A DNA stretch of 47,182 nucleotides from Bradyrhizobium sp. CCH5-F6. GTDB lineage: Bacteria > Pseudomonadota > Alphaproteobacteria > Rhizobiales > Xanthobacteraceae. The notes beneath the pieces were generated by a model. The model was not told where the DNA came from. It was given only the letters and a program-made list of their open reading frames with translations, and searched no databases. The first letter of the stretch is position 1; each line of letters begins with the position of its first letter. Of this stretch, positions 8,918 to 16,994 are shown one piece after another. The position numbers and the translations under genes are program-made. Location of the stretch: the NCBI RefSeq assembly GCF_001556045.1, contig NZ_LSIC01000003.1:1-47182 (forward strand), in the 5' to 3' direction.

Positions 8918-9835
8918 TCAACGGTCCATCAGCGCGCGCCTTAGGAAGTCGCGTTCGAAGACGAAGCGTTTGAACGCCTGGATGGCCGGAGAGGGGTGCG
9001 CGGTTTCGGGCGTGTAGAGATAGGCAGGCCACATCCGCCGATTCCACGTCGGCAACACCTCGACCAGCCGGCCGGCACGCAGATGCTCCTCGGCAATGAA
9101 GTCGAGAAGCCGGACGATACCGACATGATTCAGCGCGGCTGCCACCAGCAGCGGCGCGTCGTTGACGACAAGGCTGCAATCCGGCGCGATCGATCGGGTC
9201 TCGCCGGCATGGTTCAGGAAGTCCCAGCTGTGCGGCTTGCCGGTGACATCGTCGATCAGGCGGACGCCGCTGCGGTCGGCGATATCCTCCGGTGCCTCGG
9301 GTGTCCCGTGCGCCGCTAGATAGGCGGGCGTCGCGCAAGTCACCACGCGGCTCTGCAGAATGGCCTGCTTGTCCAGTCCTCGCGCATCGGGGTCTCCAAA
9401 CCGGATCGCCACATCGACCCCCTCGGCCAGAAGATTGTCGATTCGATCGCGAACCAGCACATCGATCCGCAATCGAGGATGTGCCGTCAGAAGTTCGGGC
9501 AGAGCGGGCATCAGCAGGAAGGGGCCGAACGCGGCATCCGTCGAAACCCGCAAGCGACCCCGCACCTCGGCCAGCGAATCGGGCGTGGCGATCGCGCCGA
9601 GCCGCTCCATCAAGGGCGCCACTTCCTCCAGGAAGCCGCGCCCTTGATCGGTCAGCTTCAGCGCACGACTATTCCGGTCGAACAGGCGCATGCCGGTCCG
9701 CTCTTCCAGGCGCGCGATGGCCTTGCCGACGCCGGAACGCGAGAGTCCCACCTGATCGGCGGCGCGGGCATAGCTTCCCGCTTTGGCGACCGCGACAAAG
9801 ACGGTGATGCCACCGATGATCCTTCCGTCGAACAC
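8918..9835 (-). CDS. LysR-family transcriptional regulator
   Basis: A 305-residue LysR protein. The N-terminal helix-turn-helix is visible in GSYARAADQVGLSRSGVGKAIARLEERTGMRLF, followed by NSRALKLTDQG. The effector domain contains GVDVAIRFGDPDARGL and HVGIVRLLDFIAEEHLRAG. It lies 94 bases before, and on the same strand as, the SnoaL-like and molybdenum hydroxylase genes. Upstream on the same strand is a ruined aldo/keto reductase gene. This LysR subgroup often sits beside aldo/keto or short-chain reductase genes, so either neighbour may be the original target. Confidence 0.93.
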   Translation of the reverse strand: MFDGRIIGGITVFVAVAKAGSYARAADQVGLSRSGVGKAIARLEERTGMRLFDRNSRALKLTDQGRGFLEEVAPLMERLGAIATPDSLAEVRGRLRVSTDAAFGPFLLMPALPELLTAHPRLRIDVLVRDRIDNLLAEGVDVAIRFGDPDARGLDKQAILQSRVVTCATPAYLAAHGTPEAPEDIADRSGVRLIDDVTGKPHSWDFLNHAGETRSIAPDCSLVVNDAPLLVAAALNHVGIVRLLDFIAEEHLRAGRLVEVLPTWNRRMWPAYLYTPETAHPSPAIQAFKRFVFERDFLRRALMDR

Positions 9836-9896
9836 GATGATCTAACCTTTTTCTTCCGGCCGAGCTGGCGCGCAGACGTCTGCCCGCGAGATGCGC

Positions 9897-10168
9897 TCAC
9901 TTCGTTGCCGGCAACGTGGGTGGCGATTCAGCGATCCACATGGTCGCGGCAGCAGCCCCATAGCGTTCACCGGAAACCGAGAAAGCAACGAGCGCGCCAT
10001 TTAGCCGCTCCACGTCATCGGCAGAGAGCGTCAATTTGTCCGCCCCGAGATTCTCCTCGAGATAGCTTGGTCCCGAGAATCGGAACGACTTGGTCTTGGT
10101 CCCCGATCTGGAGCAGCCAGGCAAGCGCGACCTGGCCGGGCGTTGCGCCATAATCTAGATGCGTCCCG
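9897..10168 (-). pseudogene. Aldo/keto reductase remnant, truncated and frameshifted
   Basis: Only the C-terminal third of an aldo/keto reductase remains. One frame gives GATPGQVALAWLLQIGDQDQ and VVPILGTK. The continuation SYLEENLGADKLTLSADDVE, SGERYGAAAATMW and the stop at 9897 are in another frame, so a short indel lies at about 10065-10075. Intact family members read VPIPGTK..YLEENLGA without a break. No N-terminal TIM-barrel part with the catalytic Tyr/Lys is found upstream. The relic is unlikely to be functional. Confidence 0.8.
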
Positions 10169-10225
10169 GGTTCCAGCCCCTGAGATCGCCTGAAAACAAA
10201 AACGCGATGACGTTTCATCTCAATC

Positions 10226-11584
10226 TCATCGCCTCTTGCTGTTCTCCCCAACCCTCCGCCCGACCGCCACCAGCACCACGAACGTCGCAACCCACACCAT
10301 CCGCGCGCCGTAGCGGTCGTGCGGGCCGGAGATCACGCCGCAGATGAAGGCGTTGCCGAGCAAGGCCAGCGTCACCGTCGCGGCCAGCAGCGTCAGGTCG
10401 TCCAGCCGGCGCTTCGCCAGCGCATGCGCGAGCAGGGCAACCAGCCCCAGCATCGAGGCCAGCGCGACGGGGACATGCAGCCAGTTGACGTAGTCGAAAT
10501 TGATGTCCCAGTGCTGCTGCCGCGCGGCGCGCATCGGCGCGACTTGCGAAGGCACGTAGCGCTCGATGATGCCGTAGGTGTGCGGGATCCAGCCGTTGGT
10601 GCCTTCGCCGGTCGCCACATGCAGCAATTGCCGTCCCATCGCGCGCAACGCGGCGCCGGCCTGCCAGGCCGGATAATCCGCGAGCGAATGCGCGACGATG
10701 TAGCTCATCTCGTCGTTCATGCCTTCGAAGCGGCCGAGCGTGTTGAACATGCTCTTGCCCCACAGGAATTCGTCGGCACTCGTCGGCAGCTCGTTGCGAT
10801 AGGGGCAGAGCTTGTAACGTTCGCGCGGGCAGCGGTCGTTGAGATATTGTGCAACGATGCCGTCCTGCATCATGCGGCCGAAGGCGACGCCATAGCCGCC
10901 GGGCGTCCACGTCCATTTGCCCGACAGCGCATAATTCGCCGACACCAGCATCAGGCTGCCCGCGACGATGGTGAGGCTCGCCTGTGTCAATCCGGCAAGC
11001 GGAAGCCGTTTGCCCACGAACGGCCGCGCCATCCAGCCGGCGGCGCAGAGACCGAACAGCACGCCGAGCGTCGCGCTGTGGGTCGCGGCGGCAAAGGCGG
11101 TGAAGGCGAACAGCGCGATCTTTTCGAGCCGCGACGTGCGCTGTCCTCCGACGACCAGCAGGAACAGCGACAGCACCGAGAGTCCCGCGAAGATGTCGGT
11201 GAGCAGCATGCTTGCAAGCCAGGGCAGGGCGGTCGCCAGGATCAGCCCGAGGCTGATCGCGACGAAGCGAAAGGTCTGCATCATCGAGAGCACGCGCAGC
11301 GTGAGCTGCAGCAGCCACAGCGTCGCCAGCGACTGGACCGCGAGGTTGATCCAGAAGCCGGAACTCTCGCCATAGTGCAGGTAGAGGCCGAACACCGTGG
11401 AGCGGCTGGGGACCAGATAGCCCTCGTACCAGCGCGCCAGATAGCCGCCGGTATCCCATTGCAACAACGGATAGCCGTTCCAGAACGCCGGCGCGATCAA
11501 CAGGAGGGGCAGGGCTACCGCCGCGAGCCGCAGCCAAAACGTATCAGCGGCGCGCGCGCGCAATCGGTCGGTGGTGATGCTCAA
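10226..11584 (-). CDS. Polytopic membrane protein, possibly GT-C-type glycosyltransferase
   Basis: A 452-residue integral membrane protein with about nine to eleven hydrophobic segments (for example LAAVALPLLLIAPAFWNG, FVAISLGLILATALPWLASM, LASMLGLVALLAHALA). The first periplasmic loop carries PLLQWDTGGYLARWYEGY, where an acidic residue follows the first membrane segment as in GT-C glycosyltransferases. A long soluble loop follows, with two Cys (RCPRERYKLCPYRNELP). No specific family was recognised. The start is taken as the TTG at 11584 with GGGAG upstream; the frame extends to another TTG at 11620. The gene is divergent from cysE and has no operon partner. Confidence 0.7.
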   Translation of the reverse strand: MSITTDRLRARAADTFWLRLAAVALPLLLIAPAFWNGYPLLQWDTGGYLARWYEGYLVPSRSTVFGLYLHYGESSGFWINLAVQSLATLWLLQLTLRVLSMMQTFRFVAISLGLILATALPWLASMLLTDIFAGLSVLSLFLLVVGGQRTSRLEKIALFAFTAFAAATHSATLGVLFGLCAAGWMARPFVGKRLPLAGLTQASLTIVAGSLMLVSANYALSGKWTWTPGGYGVAFGRMMQDGIVAQYLNDRCPRERYKLCPYRNELPTSADEFLWGKSMFNTLGRFEGMNDEMSYIVAHSLADYPAWQAGAALRAMGRQLLHVATGEGTNGWIPHTYGIIERYVPSQVAPMRAARQQHWDINFDYVNWLHVPVALASMLGLVALLAHALAKRRLDDLTLLAATVTLALLGNAFICGVISGPHDRYGARMVWVATFVVLVAVGRRVGENSKRR

Positions 11585-11860
11585 ATCCGCTCCCGCCCTC
11601 GTTCGGACCCATGATCGCAATAACGGTTCGGGGAGAATTCACCAATAGTTTGACGCCGCCCCGCTTGAATTTGGCAAAACCCTGACCAAGTTGAGCCGAC
11701 CTCGCCGTTTGGGGGCGTCAGAAGAAACTGTTGTGTTTCAAGGCCTTGGCGCGCCCCCGCGGGGCAAGGTGCTGTTCACTCTCAGGCAAGCCCGTCAGGA
11801 TTTTGTCGCCTAGACTGTGCTATACAGCCAACAAAAGAAGCCAATTCGAGAGAGCAATCC

Positions 11861-12685
11861 ATGGCAATGCATCAGGTCAATCCGGGAGGAAAGCTCGCAT
11901 CCCTCGATCCGATCTGGGACCGGATCAGGAGCGAGGCGGAGGATATCGTCCACCGTGAGCCCGAGCTTGCGACCTTCATCTATTCGACGGTGCTGCACCA
12001 CAGCCGCCTGGAAGACTCCGTGGTCCATCGCGTCGCCGACCGTCTCGATCACTCCGCGCTGTCGGGCGATCTGGTGCGCCAGACCTTTGACGAGGCGCTG
12101 CGCGACGATCCCGATATCGGCAACGCCTTCCGGGCCGATCTCGTCGCCATCTACGATCGCGATCCCGCGACGTCGCGCTTCATCGACCCGTTGCTCTACT
12201 TCAAGGGCTTTCACGCCATCGAGACCCATCGCCTCGCGCACTGGCTCTATCTGAAGGGGCGCAAGGATTTCGCCTATTACCTTCAGAGCCGATCGTCGGC
12301 CGTGTTCCAGACCGACATCAATCCCGCCGCGCGCATCGGCCGCGGCATCTTCCTCGACCACGCCACCGGCTTCGTCTGCGGCGAGACGGCGGTGATCGAG
12401 GACGACGTTTCGATCCTGCACGGCGTCACGCTCGGCGGCACCGGCAAGGAGAACGAGGACCGTCATCCGAAGATCCGCCACGGCGTGCTGATCGGCGCCG
12501 GCGCGAAGATTCTCGGCAACATCGAGATCGGCCATTGCGCGCGCATCGCCGCCGGCTCGGTCGTGGTCAAGCCGGTGCCGCACAACGTCACCGTCGCGGG
12601 CGTGCCCGCCAAGATCGTCGGCGAGGCCGGCTGCGCCGAGCCGTCGCGCACCATGGATCAGATGATCAACGCGATGGGCCTTTGA
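11861..12685 (+). CDS. cysE: Serine O-acetyltransferase
   Basis: A 274-residue CysE, which makes O-acetylserine from serine and acetyl-CoA, the committed step of cysteine synthesis. The helical N-terminal domain (DPIWDRIRSEAEDIVHREPEL) is followed by DINPAARIGRGIFLDHATG and GETAVIEDDVSILHGVTLGGTG, the hexapeptide left-handed beta helix with the catalytic His/Asp region. NVTVAGVPAKIVG is the end of the helix. The C-terminal tail ends in MDQMINAMGL rather than the Ile-terminated tail that docks cysteine synthase in E. coli. GAGAGAG precedes the ATG. A strong terminator follows, so it forms a single-gene unit. Confidence 0.96.
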   Translation: MAMHQVNPGGKLASLDPIWDRIRSEAEDIVHREPELATFIYSTVLHHSRLEDSVVHRVADRLDHSALSGDLVRQTFDEALRDDPDIGNAFRADLVAIYDRDPATSRFIDPLLYFKGFHAIETHRLAHWLYLKGRKDFAYYLQSRSSAVFQTDINPAARIGRGIFLDHATGFVCGETAVIEDDVSILHGVTLGGTGKENEDRHPKIRHGVLIGAGAKILGNIEIGHCARIAAGSVVVKPVPHNVTVAGVPAKIVGEAGCAEPSRTMDQMINAMGL

Positions 12686-12694
12686 CATCGCGTG

Positions 12695-12720
12695 AAAGGG
12701 CCGGATTTCCGGCCCTTTTT
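12695..12720 (+). terminator. Rho-independent terminator of cysE
   Basis: AAAGGGCCGG (12695-12704), a four-base ATTT loop and CCGGCCCTTT (12709-12718) form a perfect 10-bp stem that runs into a short T-tract. It begins 10 bases after the cysE stop codon. Confidence 0.9.
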
Positions 12721-12808
12721 CGTCCCCAGATTGTTTGACAATTCATGCTGGCGGTTCGTCGCGTCTCGTCCTAAAACCCCGCCGACCAATTTCGATCGGA
12801 GGCTTGCC

Positions 12809-13027
12809 GTGGACGTCAAAGAAGTCAGAAAGTTAGATGCGTATCTGAAGCGCGTATTCGGCAATCCCAAGATCCGCGTCGTGCCGCGGCCGAAGAAGGA
12901 CGATTCCGCCGAAGTCTATATCGGCGAGGAATTCATCGGCGTGCTCTTCGTCGACGACGAGGACGACGATCGCTCGTTCCAGTTCCAGATGGCCATCCTC
13001 GAGGACGATCTCGTCGATCAGGAGTAG
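12809..13027 (+). CDS. DUF3126 family small protein
   Basis: The GTG at 12809 has an excellent ribosome-binding site (CGGAGG) and starts a 72-residue acidic protein: (M)DVKEVRKLDAYLKRVFGNP, KIRVVPRPKKDDSAEVYIG, EEFIGVLFVDDEDDDRSF and FQMAILEDDLV. This is the DUF3126 pattern, a short protein confined largely to alphaproteobacteria. Its function is not known. It follows the cysE terminator and converges on the ferredoxin reductase gene; a 12-bp palindrome, GCAGGCGCCTGC (13029-13040), sits between the two stop codons. Confidence 0.92.
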   Translation: MDVKEVRKLDAYLKRVFGNPKIRVVPRPKKDDSAEVYIGEEFIGVLFVDDEDDDRSFQFQMAILEDDLVDQE

Positions 13028-13051
13028 AGCAGGCGCCTGCAAAGCTCGGCG

Positions 13052-14368
13052 TCACGCATCCATCGCGGCGAGCATGTCGGGGATCGTGACGAATTTCTCC
13101 CGGGGCTTGCCCAGTTCGGCTCCCCTGCGCTTCTCGGCCGCGTCGATCGTGCCCCAATCGGGATAGCTCACGATGCGTGCGACGCGGCCGGTCAGGCGCG
13201 CAAGCAGTGCCTCAGGTGTATCCGAGCGCGGCCGTCGATGGGTGATATCCGTTAGGACGGCCTCTGCGGTCGCAATCCCGCAGCCGCGATTGGTGCCGAT
13301 CGTGCCGTTCGGCCCGCGTTTGCTCCATCCGCAGACATAGAGGCCCTCGATCACCGAACCATCGACTGCGACACGTCCGTCGACGTTCGCATGCACGCCC
13401 CGACGCGCGTCGTAGGGAACCCCAGCCACCGGTGTGGTCTTCCGGCCGACGCTGCTGAGCGAGAGGCCGCATGCGATGTCCTCGATGGCGCCCGACGCCT
13501 GCTTGAACGCGATGGCCTCCAGGCGGTCCCGTCCTCGGAGCGCGACGGGTGACAGACGAAATCGAAAAACGCAGCGCCGCTGCTTCGTCACGGACGTCCG
13601 CGAGAACGCGCGCAGCAACGACAATTTTTCGGTCAGCTCCGGATCGTCGGGAGGTCGCGGCTCGAATTCATCGGGGGCGACGTTGCCCATGTCGACGCAA
13701 GTGTCGCATGTGTCGAGTTCGAGAAAGTCACGCAATTCCTTTGCGGTGAACCTGGCCTGCGCCGGTCCGCCGCGGCCGACGACGTGGATTTCGCGGATCC
13801 GGCTCTCGGCGAGCACGTCGAGCGCGTGGCGCGCGATGTCGGTCCGGCGCAGCTCGTCCGCGGTCTTGGCGAGGATGCGCGCCACGTCGAGAGCGACATT
13901 GCCGTGGCCGATGACGATCGCGGTCTCATGATGGAGATCGAACCGCAGATCCGCAAACTGCGGATGTCCGTTGTACCACGCGACAAATTCGCCCGCCGTA
14001 TGGCTGCCCGGGAGAGCTTCGCCGGGGATGTCGAGCGCCCGGCTCAGTTCCGCGCCTGTCGCTAGCACGACGGCGTCATAGGCCTCGCGCAGCTCGTCGA
14101 TCGTGAGGTCGTCTCCGATGGTCACGCCGCCGATGAAGCGAAACCCGGGCATGGCGGCGATCCGGTCGAAGGCCGCAGTGACCTGCTTGAGCTTCGGATG
14201 GTCGGGGGCTACGCCGAACCGCACCAGCCCGTACGGTACCGGGAGCCGCTCGAACATGTCGACAGTCAAGGGCACGCCCGAGCGCAACAGGGCCTCGGTG
14301 GTGTAGAAGCCGCTCGGTCCGCTGCCGACGACGGCGATGCGGTTTTTGTTTGCAGCGGACCCCGTCAT
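13052..14368 (-). CDS. FprA/adrenodoxin reductase-type ferredoxin-NADP+ reductase
   Basis: A 438-residue FAD/NADP(H) enzyme of the adrenodoxin reductase (GltD-like) family. RIAVVGSGPSGFYTTEALL is the FAD Rossmann motif. MFERLPVPYGLVRFGVAPDH is the family signature after the second strand. AIVIGHGNVALDVARIL is the NADP-binding motif, and GLYVCGWSKRGPNGTIGTN is the C-terminal FAD-contact motif. It should move electrons between NADPH and a ferredoxin. Its ATG overlaps the stop codon of the 7Fe ferredoxin gene, so the two are translationally coupled, and the molybdoenzyme gene lies upstream. Coupling of all three in one electron chain is inference from this arrangement. Confidence 0.93.
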   Translation of the reverse strand: MTGSAANKNRIAVVGSGPSGFYTTEALLRSGVPLTVDMFERLPVPYGLVRFGVAPDHPKLKQVTAAFDRIAAMPGFRFIGGVTIGDDLTIDELREAYDAVVLATGAELSRALDIPGEALPGSHTAGEFVAWYNGHPQFADLRFDLHHETAIVIGHGNVALDVARILAKTADELRRTDIARHALDVLAESRIREIHVVGRGGPAQARFTAKELRDFLELDTCDTCVDMGNVAPDEFEPRPPDDPELTEKLSLLRAFSRTSVTKQRRCVFRFRLSPVALRGRDRLEAIAFKQASGAIEDIACGLSLSSVGRKTTPVAGVPYDARRGVHANVDGRVAVDGSVIEGLYVCGWSKRGPNGTIGTNRGCGIATAEAVLTDITHRRPRSDTPEALLARLTGRVARIVSYPDWGTIDAAEKRRGAELGKPREKFVTIPDMLAAMDA

Positions 14369-14670
14369 CGGCCCAGCGCCTGCCTGCGTTCATCGGCCCC
14401 CGGCAGGGCCGGCAGGCGCGCACTGATGACGGGAGTTTCGCTCGCGCGCTTGCGGTTGACGTCGATCCAGTACTTCTTGTCCGCGGCGAGGCGGTAGTCG
14501 GGCTCGATCGCGCCGACCGGGCAAGCCGGCGCGCAGCCACCGCAATCGATGCAGTTTTCCGGATCGATGTACGTCATGGTGTCGTCGACGTGGAAACACT
14601 CCACGGGACAGACGGTAACGCATTCGGTGTAGCGGCAGCCGCGGCAATTGTCGGTGACCACATATGTCAT
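14365..14670 (-). CDS. fdxA: 7Fe ferredoxin, FdxA type
   Basis: A 101-residue ferredoxin beginning MTYVVTDNCRGCRYTEC. Cys9, Cys17 and Cys50 correspond to the [3Fe-4S] ligands and Cys21, Cys40, Cys43 and Cys46 to the [4Fe-4S] ligands of Azotobacter ferredoxin I. The extra Cys12 and Cys25 are also kept. The C-terminal part (YRLAADKKYWIDVNRKRASE onward) differs from housekeeping FdxA. The gene starts two bases after the read-through end of the molybdoenzyme frame and overlaps the reductase gene by ATGA. It is the likely electron carrier between reductase and molybdoenzyme. The symbol denotes family and not proven orthology. Confidence 0.93.
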   Translation of the reverse strand: MTYVVTDNCRGCRYTECVTVCPVECFHVDDTMTYIDPENCIDCGGCAPACPVGAIEPDYRLAADKKYWIDVNRKRASETPVISARLPALPGADERRQALGR

Positions 14671-14746
14671 CGTCAGGCCCCGCTGACCTGAACGAGGATG
14701 TCCGAGAATGTTGGGGCACGGCCGAGGTCGGCGAAGGCGGGAGGCG

Positions 14747-16798
14747 TCAGCACGTGAACCGTCGCGCCCTGCGATTGGATCGCTGCCAGTAGCCGGACGG
14801 GGCCACCACCACACCCGGCATGACGTCGGCCGAAACGGTCGCGAAGGCCTCGAACGCGCCACGATCGTTGAACACGCGAATGGGCGCGCCCGCGACGATG
14901 CCACGCTGTGCCGCATCGTCCGGATTGAGGAGCACCGCTTGTTCCTCGCCCGCTTGCGCGGTCTGCGCCGGCAGGTTGCCGTAGTTCGAATTCAGGAAGG
15001 CGTGGCTCTTCGGCGAGATCAGGCTGAGCGGATAGCGCGTTGCGAGCATGGGCGCCGTGCGCGGGTTCTCGTTCGGCGGGATGTAGTGGGGCAGAGGATC
15101 GACCGGCGCGGCGTCCTGATCGCCATTGTAGCCCTGGCGGAACAGCGGCACCACGAAGTTGCCGCCGGCGGCGATGCTCGAGCTGAACTCGCACTTCCCT
15201 GATGCGGTCGGAAAATTTCCCTCGCGGTGTGGTGCCCAGTCGGCCGGCGCGGGCATGTTGAGGCGCGCGTAGCCCTTGGCCTTGACGTCGTCGAGCGTGA
15301 TGCCTGCCAGAACCGGGCTGCTCCAGTCGAGGGAGGCTTCGATGATCTCGTCGTCGCTCCGGAAGAAGGAGGGGTCCGTGATGCCCATCGCGCGCGCGAG
15401 CCGGCGAAACAGCTCGGTGTTGGACACGGCTTCGCCGAGCGGCGCGATCGCCTGGTTGTTGTAGGATAGATAAAGATGCCCCCAGGAGAACATGATGTCC
15501 TTCTGCTCGAGCTGCGTGGTCGCAGGCAGAACGATGTCGGCGTATTTCGCAGTGTCGGTCAGGAAGTGCTCGCTGACGACGGTGAAGAGATCCTCGCGTT
15601 CCAATCCCTTTTCGAGCTTGCCCTGTTCGGTCACCATCGCCATTGGATTGGCGTTGTAGACGAACAGCGCCTTGATCGGTGGATCGAAGCCGAGTTCGCC
15701 CGTCAGCGCCGCTCCGAGGCGCCAGGAATTGAGCACGCGCATCTTCTCCGGCTGGAGATCGGGACGCATCAGCACGTCCCATCTGACCGGGAAAGCCCAG
15801 ATCGGGAGCTGGAGCAGCCCGCCGCCGACGTGCTTCCAGGCGCCGATCAGTCCCGGAAGACAGGCGATCGCACGCACGGTCTGACCGCCGCCGGCATGCC
15901 GCTCGACCGCGACGCCGATGCGCACGACGGCCGGAGGTGTCGTCGCATATTCCCGCGCCAGCTTGACGATGTCGTCGACCGGAATGCCGGTTTCCTGCGA
16001 GGCGAATTCGGGTGTGTAGCTGGACGCCCGTTCGGCCAGCTCGTCGTAGCCCACGGTGTATTTGTCGATATAGTCGCGATCGATCAAATTCTCCTTGATG
16101 ATGACGTGGATCATCGCGAGCGCCAGCGCAGCGTCGGTGCCGGGACGGATCGGAATATGCCAGTCGGCGAGGCGGGCGGTGCGGGTGCGGACGGGATCGA
16201 TCACCACGAGCTTGGCACCGGCCTTTTTGGCCTGCTCGATGAACGGCCAGTGATGCGAGTTTGTGCTCAGTGTGTTGCAGGCCCACAGGATGATGTACTT
16301 CGAGTGCACGAAGCTTTCGGGATCGACGCCCGGCGTGTGCCCGATCGTCATCATGTACGCGGTGCAAGAGCCGGAATCGCAGAAGGTGCGCTCCAGAACC
16401 GTCGCGCCGAGCTTGTTGAAGAGGGGATCGCCGACGTTCAGCCCATTGATGATGCCCTGCGTGCCCAGATAGCTGTAGGGTAGGATCGCCTGCGCACCAT
16501 CCTCGGCAATGACGGATGTCCAGCGCGAGGCAATGGTCGCGAGCGCTTCCTCCCAGGAGATCCGCTGGAATTGCCTGGTGCCCTTCGGTCCGACGCGTTT
16601 GAGCGGATACAGGACGCGCTTGTCACTGTAGACACGCTCCTCGTAGTTGTTGACCTTGACGCAAAGCCGTCCGCGCGTGAACGGATGGTCGGGATTGCCG
16701 CGGACGGCGACGGCCTTGCCGTCCTCGACCGTGGTCAGAATCGAGCAGGTGTCCGGGCAATCGTGGGGGCATGCGCCGATGACCGTGGTCCTTGCCAT
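14747..16798 (-). CDS. Molybdopterin oxidoreductase (DMSO reductase superfamily), frameshifted near the 3' end
   Basis: A bis-MGD enzyme of the COG0243 type. Cys10, Cys14, Cys18 and Cys46 (GACPHDCPDTC...GRLCVKV) bind a [4Fe-4S] cluster. AILPYSYLGTQG, ERTFCDSGSCTAYM and ILWACNTLSTNSHHW line the cofactor region, and the dinucleotide-binding domain closes the protein. There is no Tat signal, so it is cytoplasmic. GGAGAGATCC precedes the ATG. As read, the frame ends after VVVAPSGYWQRSN with nine aberrant residues (stop at 14747). One extra base near 14771 would restore QGATVHVLTPPAFADLG and a stop at 14673, abutting the ferredoxin gene. The substrate is unknown. Ferredoxin and reductase genes follow directly. 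Confidence 0.85.
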   Translation of the reverse strand: MARTTVIGACPHDCPDTCSILTTVEDGKAVAVRGNPDHPFTRGRLCVKVNNYEERVYSDKRVLYPLKRVGPKGTRQFQRISWEEALATIASRWTSVIAEDGAQAILPYSYLGTQGIINGLNVGDPLFNKLGATVLERTFCDSGSCTAYMMTIGHTPGVDPESFVHSKYIILWACNTLSTNSHHWPFIEQAKKAGAKLVVIDPVRTRTARLADWHIPIRPGTDAALALAMIHVIIKENLIDRDYIDKYTVGYDELAERASSYTPEFASQETGIPVDDIVKLAREYATTPPAVVRIGVAVERHAGGGQTVRAIACLPGLIGAWKHVGGGLLQLPIWAFPVRWDVLMRPDLQPEKMRVLNSWRLGAALTGELGFDPPIKALFVYNANPMAMVTEQGKLEKGLEREDLFTVVSEHFLTDTAKYADIVLPATTQLEQKDIMFSWGHLYLSYNNQAIAPLGEAVSNTELFRRLARAMGITDPSFFRSDDEIIEASLDWSSPVLAGITLDDVKAKGYARLNMPAPADWAPHREGNFPTASGKCEFSSSIAAGGNFVVPLFRQGYNGDQDAAPVDPLPHYIPPNENPRTAPMLATRYPLSLISPKSHAFLNSNYGNLPAQTAQAGEEQAVLLNPDDAAQRGIVAGAPIRVFNDRGAFEAFATVSADVMPGVVVAPSGYWQRSNRRARRFTC

Positions 16799-16925
16799 GG
16801 ATCTCTCCGCTTCCTGATTTGAGGCAATCCGAAGGATGCGGTCGTCAGGCCCGGCCTGGCTTCTCAAAATGTGCGGTGTTGTTGTCCCAGCCTGCTCTCG
16901 GCCGGTGGACGCCCGGGCCGGTCTC

Positions 16926-16941
16926 TGGCATGCTAATTGCT
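16926..16941 (+). promoter_or_regulatory. Candidate sigma-54 (RpoN) promoter of the AraC-type gene
   Basis: TGGCATGCTAATTGCT matches the -24/-12 consensus TGGCACG-N4-TTGCW at all but one position, with exactly ten bases between GG and GC. Transcription would start near 16953, about 42 bases before the ATG at 16995. I see no NifA-type TGT-N10-ACA site in the short upstream spacer, so the activator is unknown. Confidence 0.6.
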
Positions 16942-16994
16942 GGATCCGGCACTACCTATGACCCGCACATCGCGTTATCTGACGGAGAGACACG

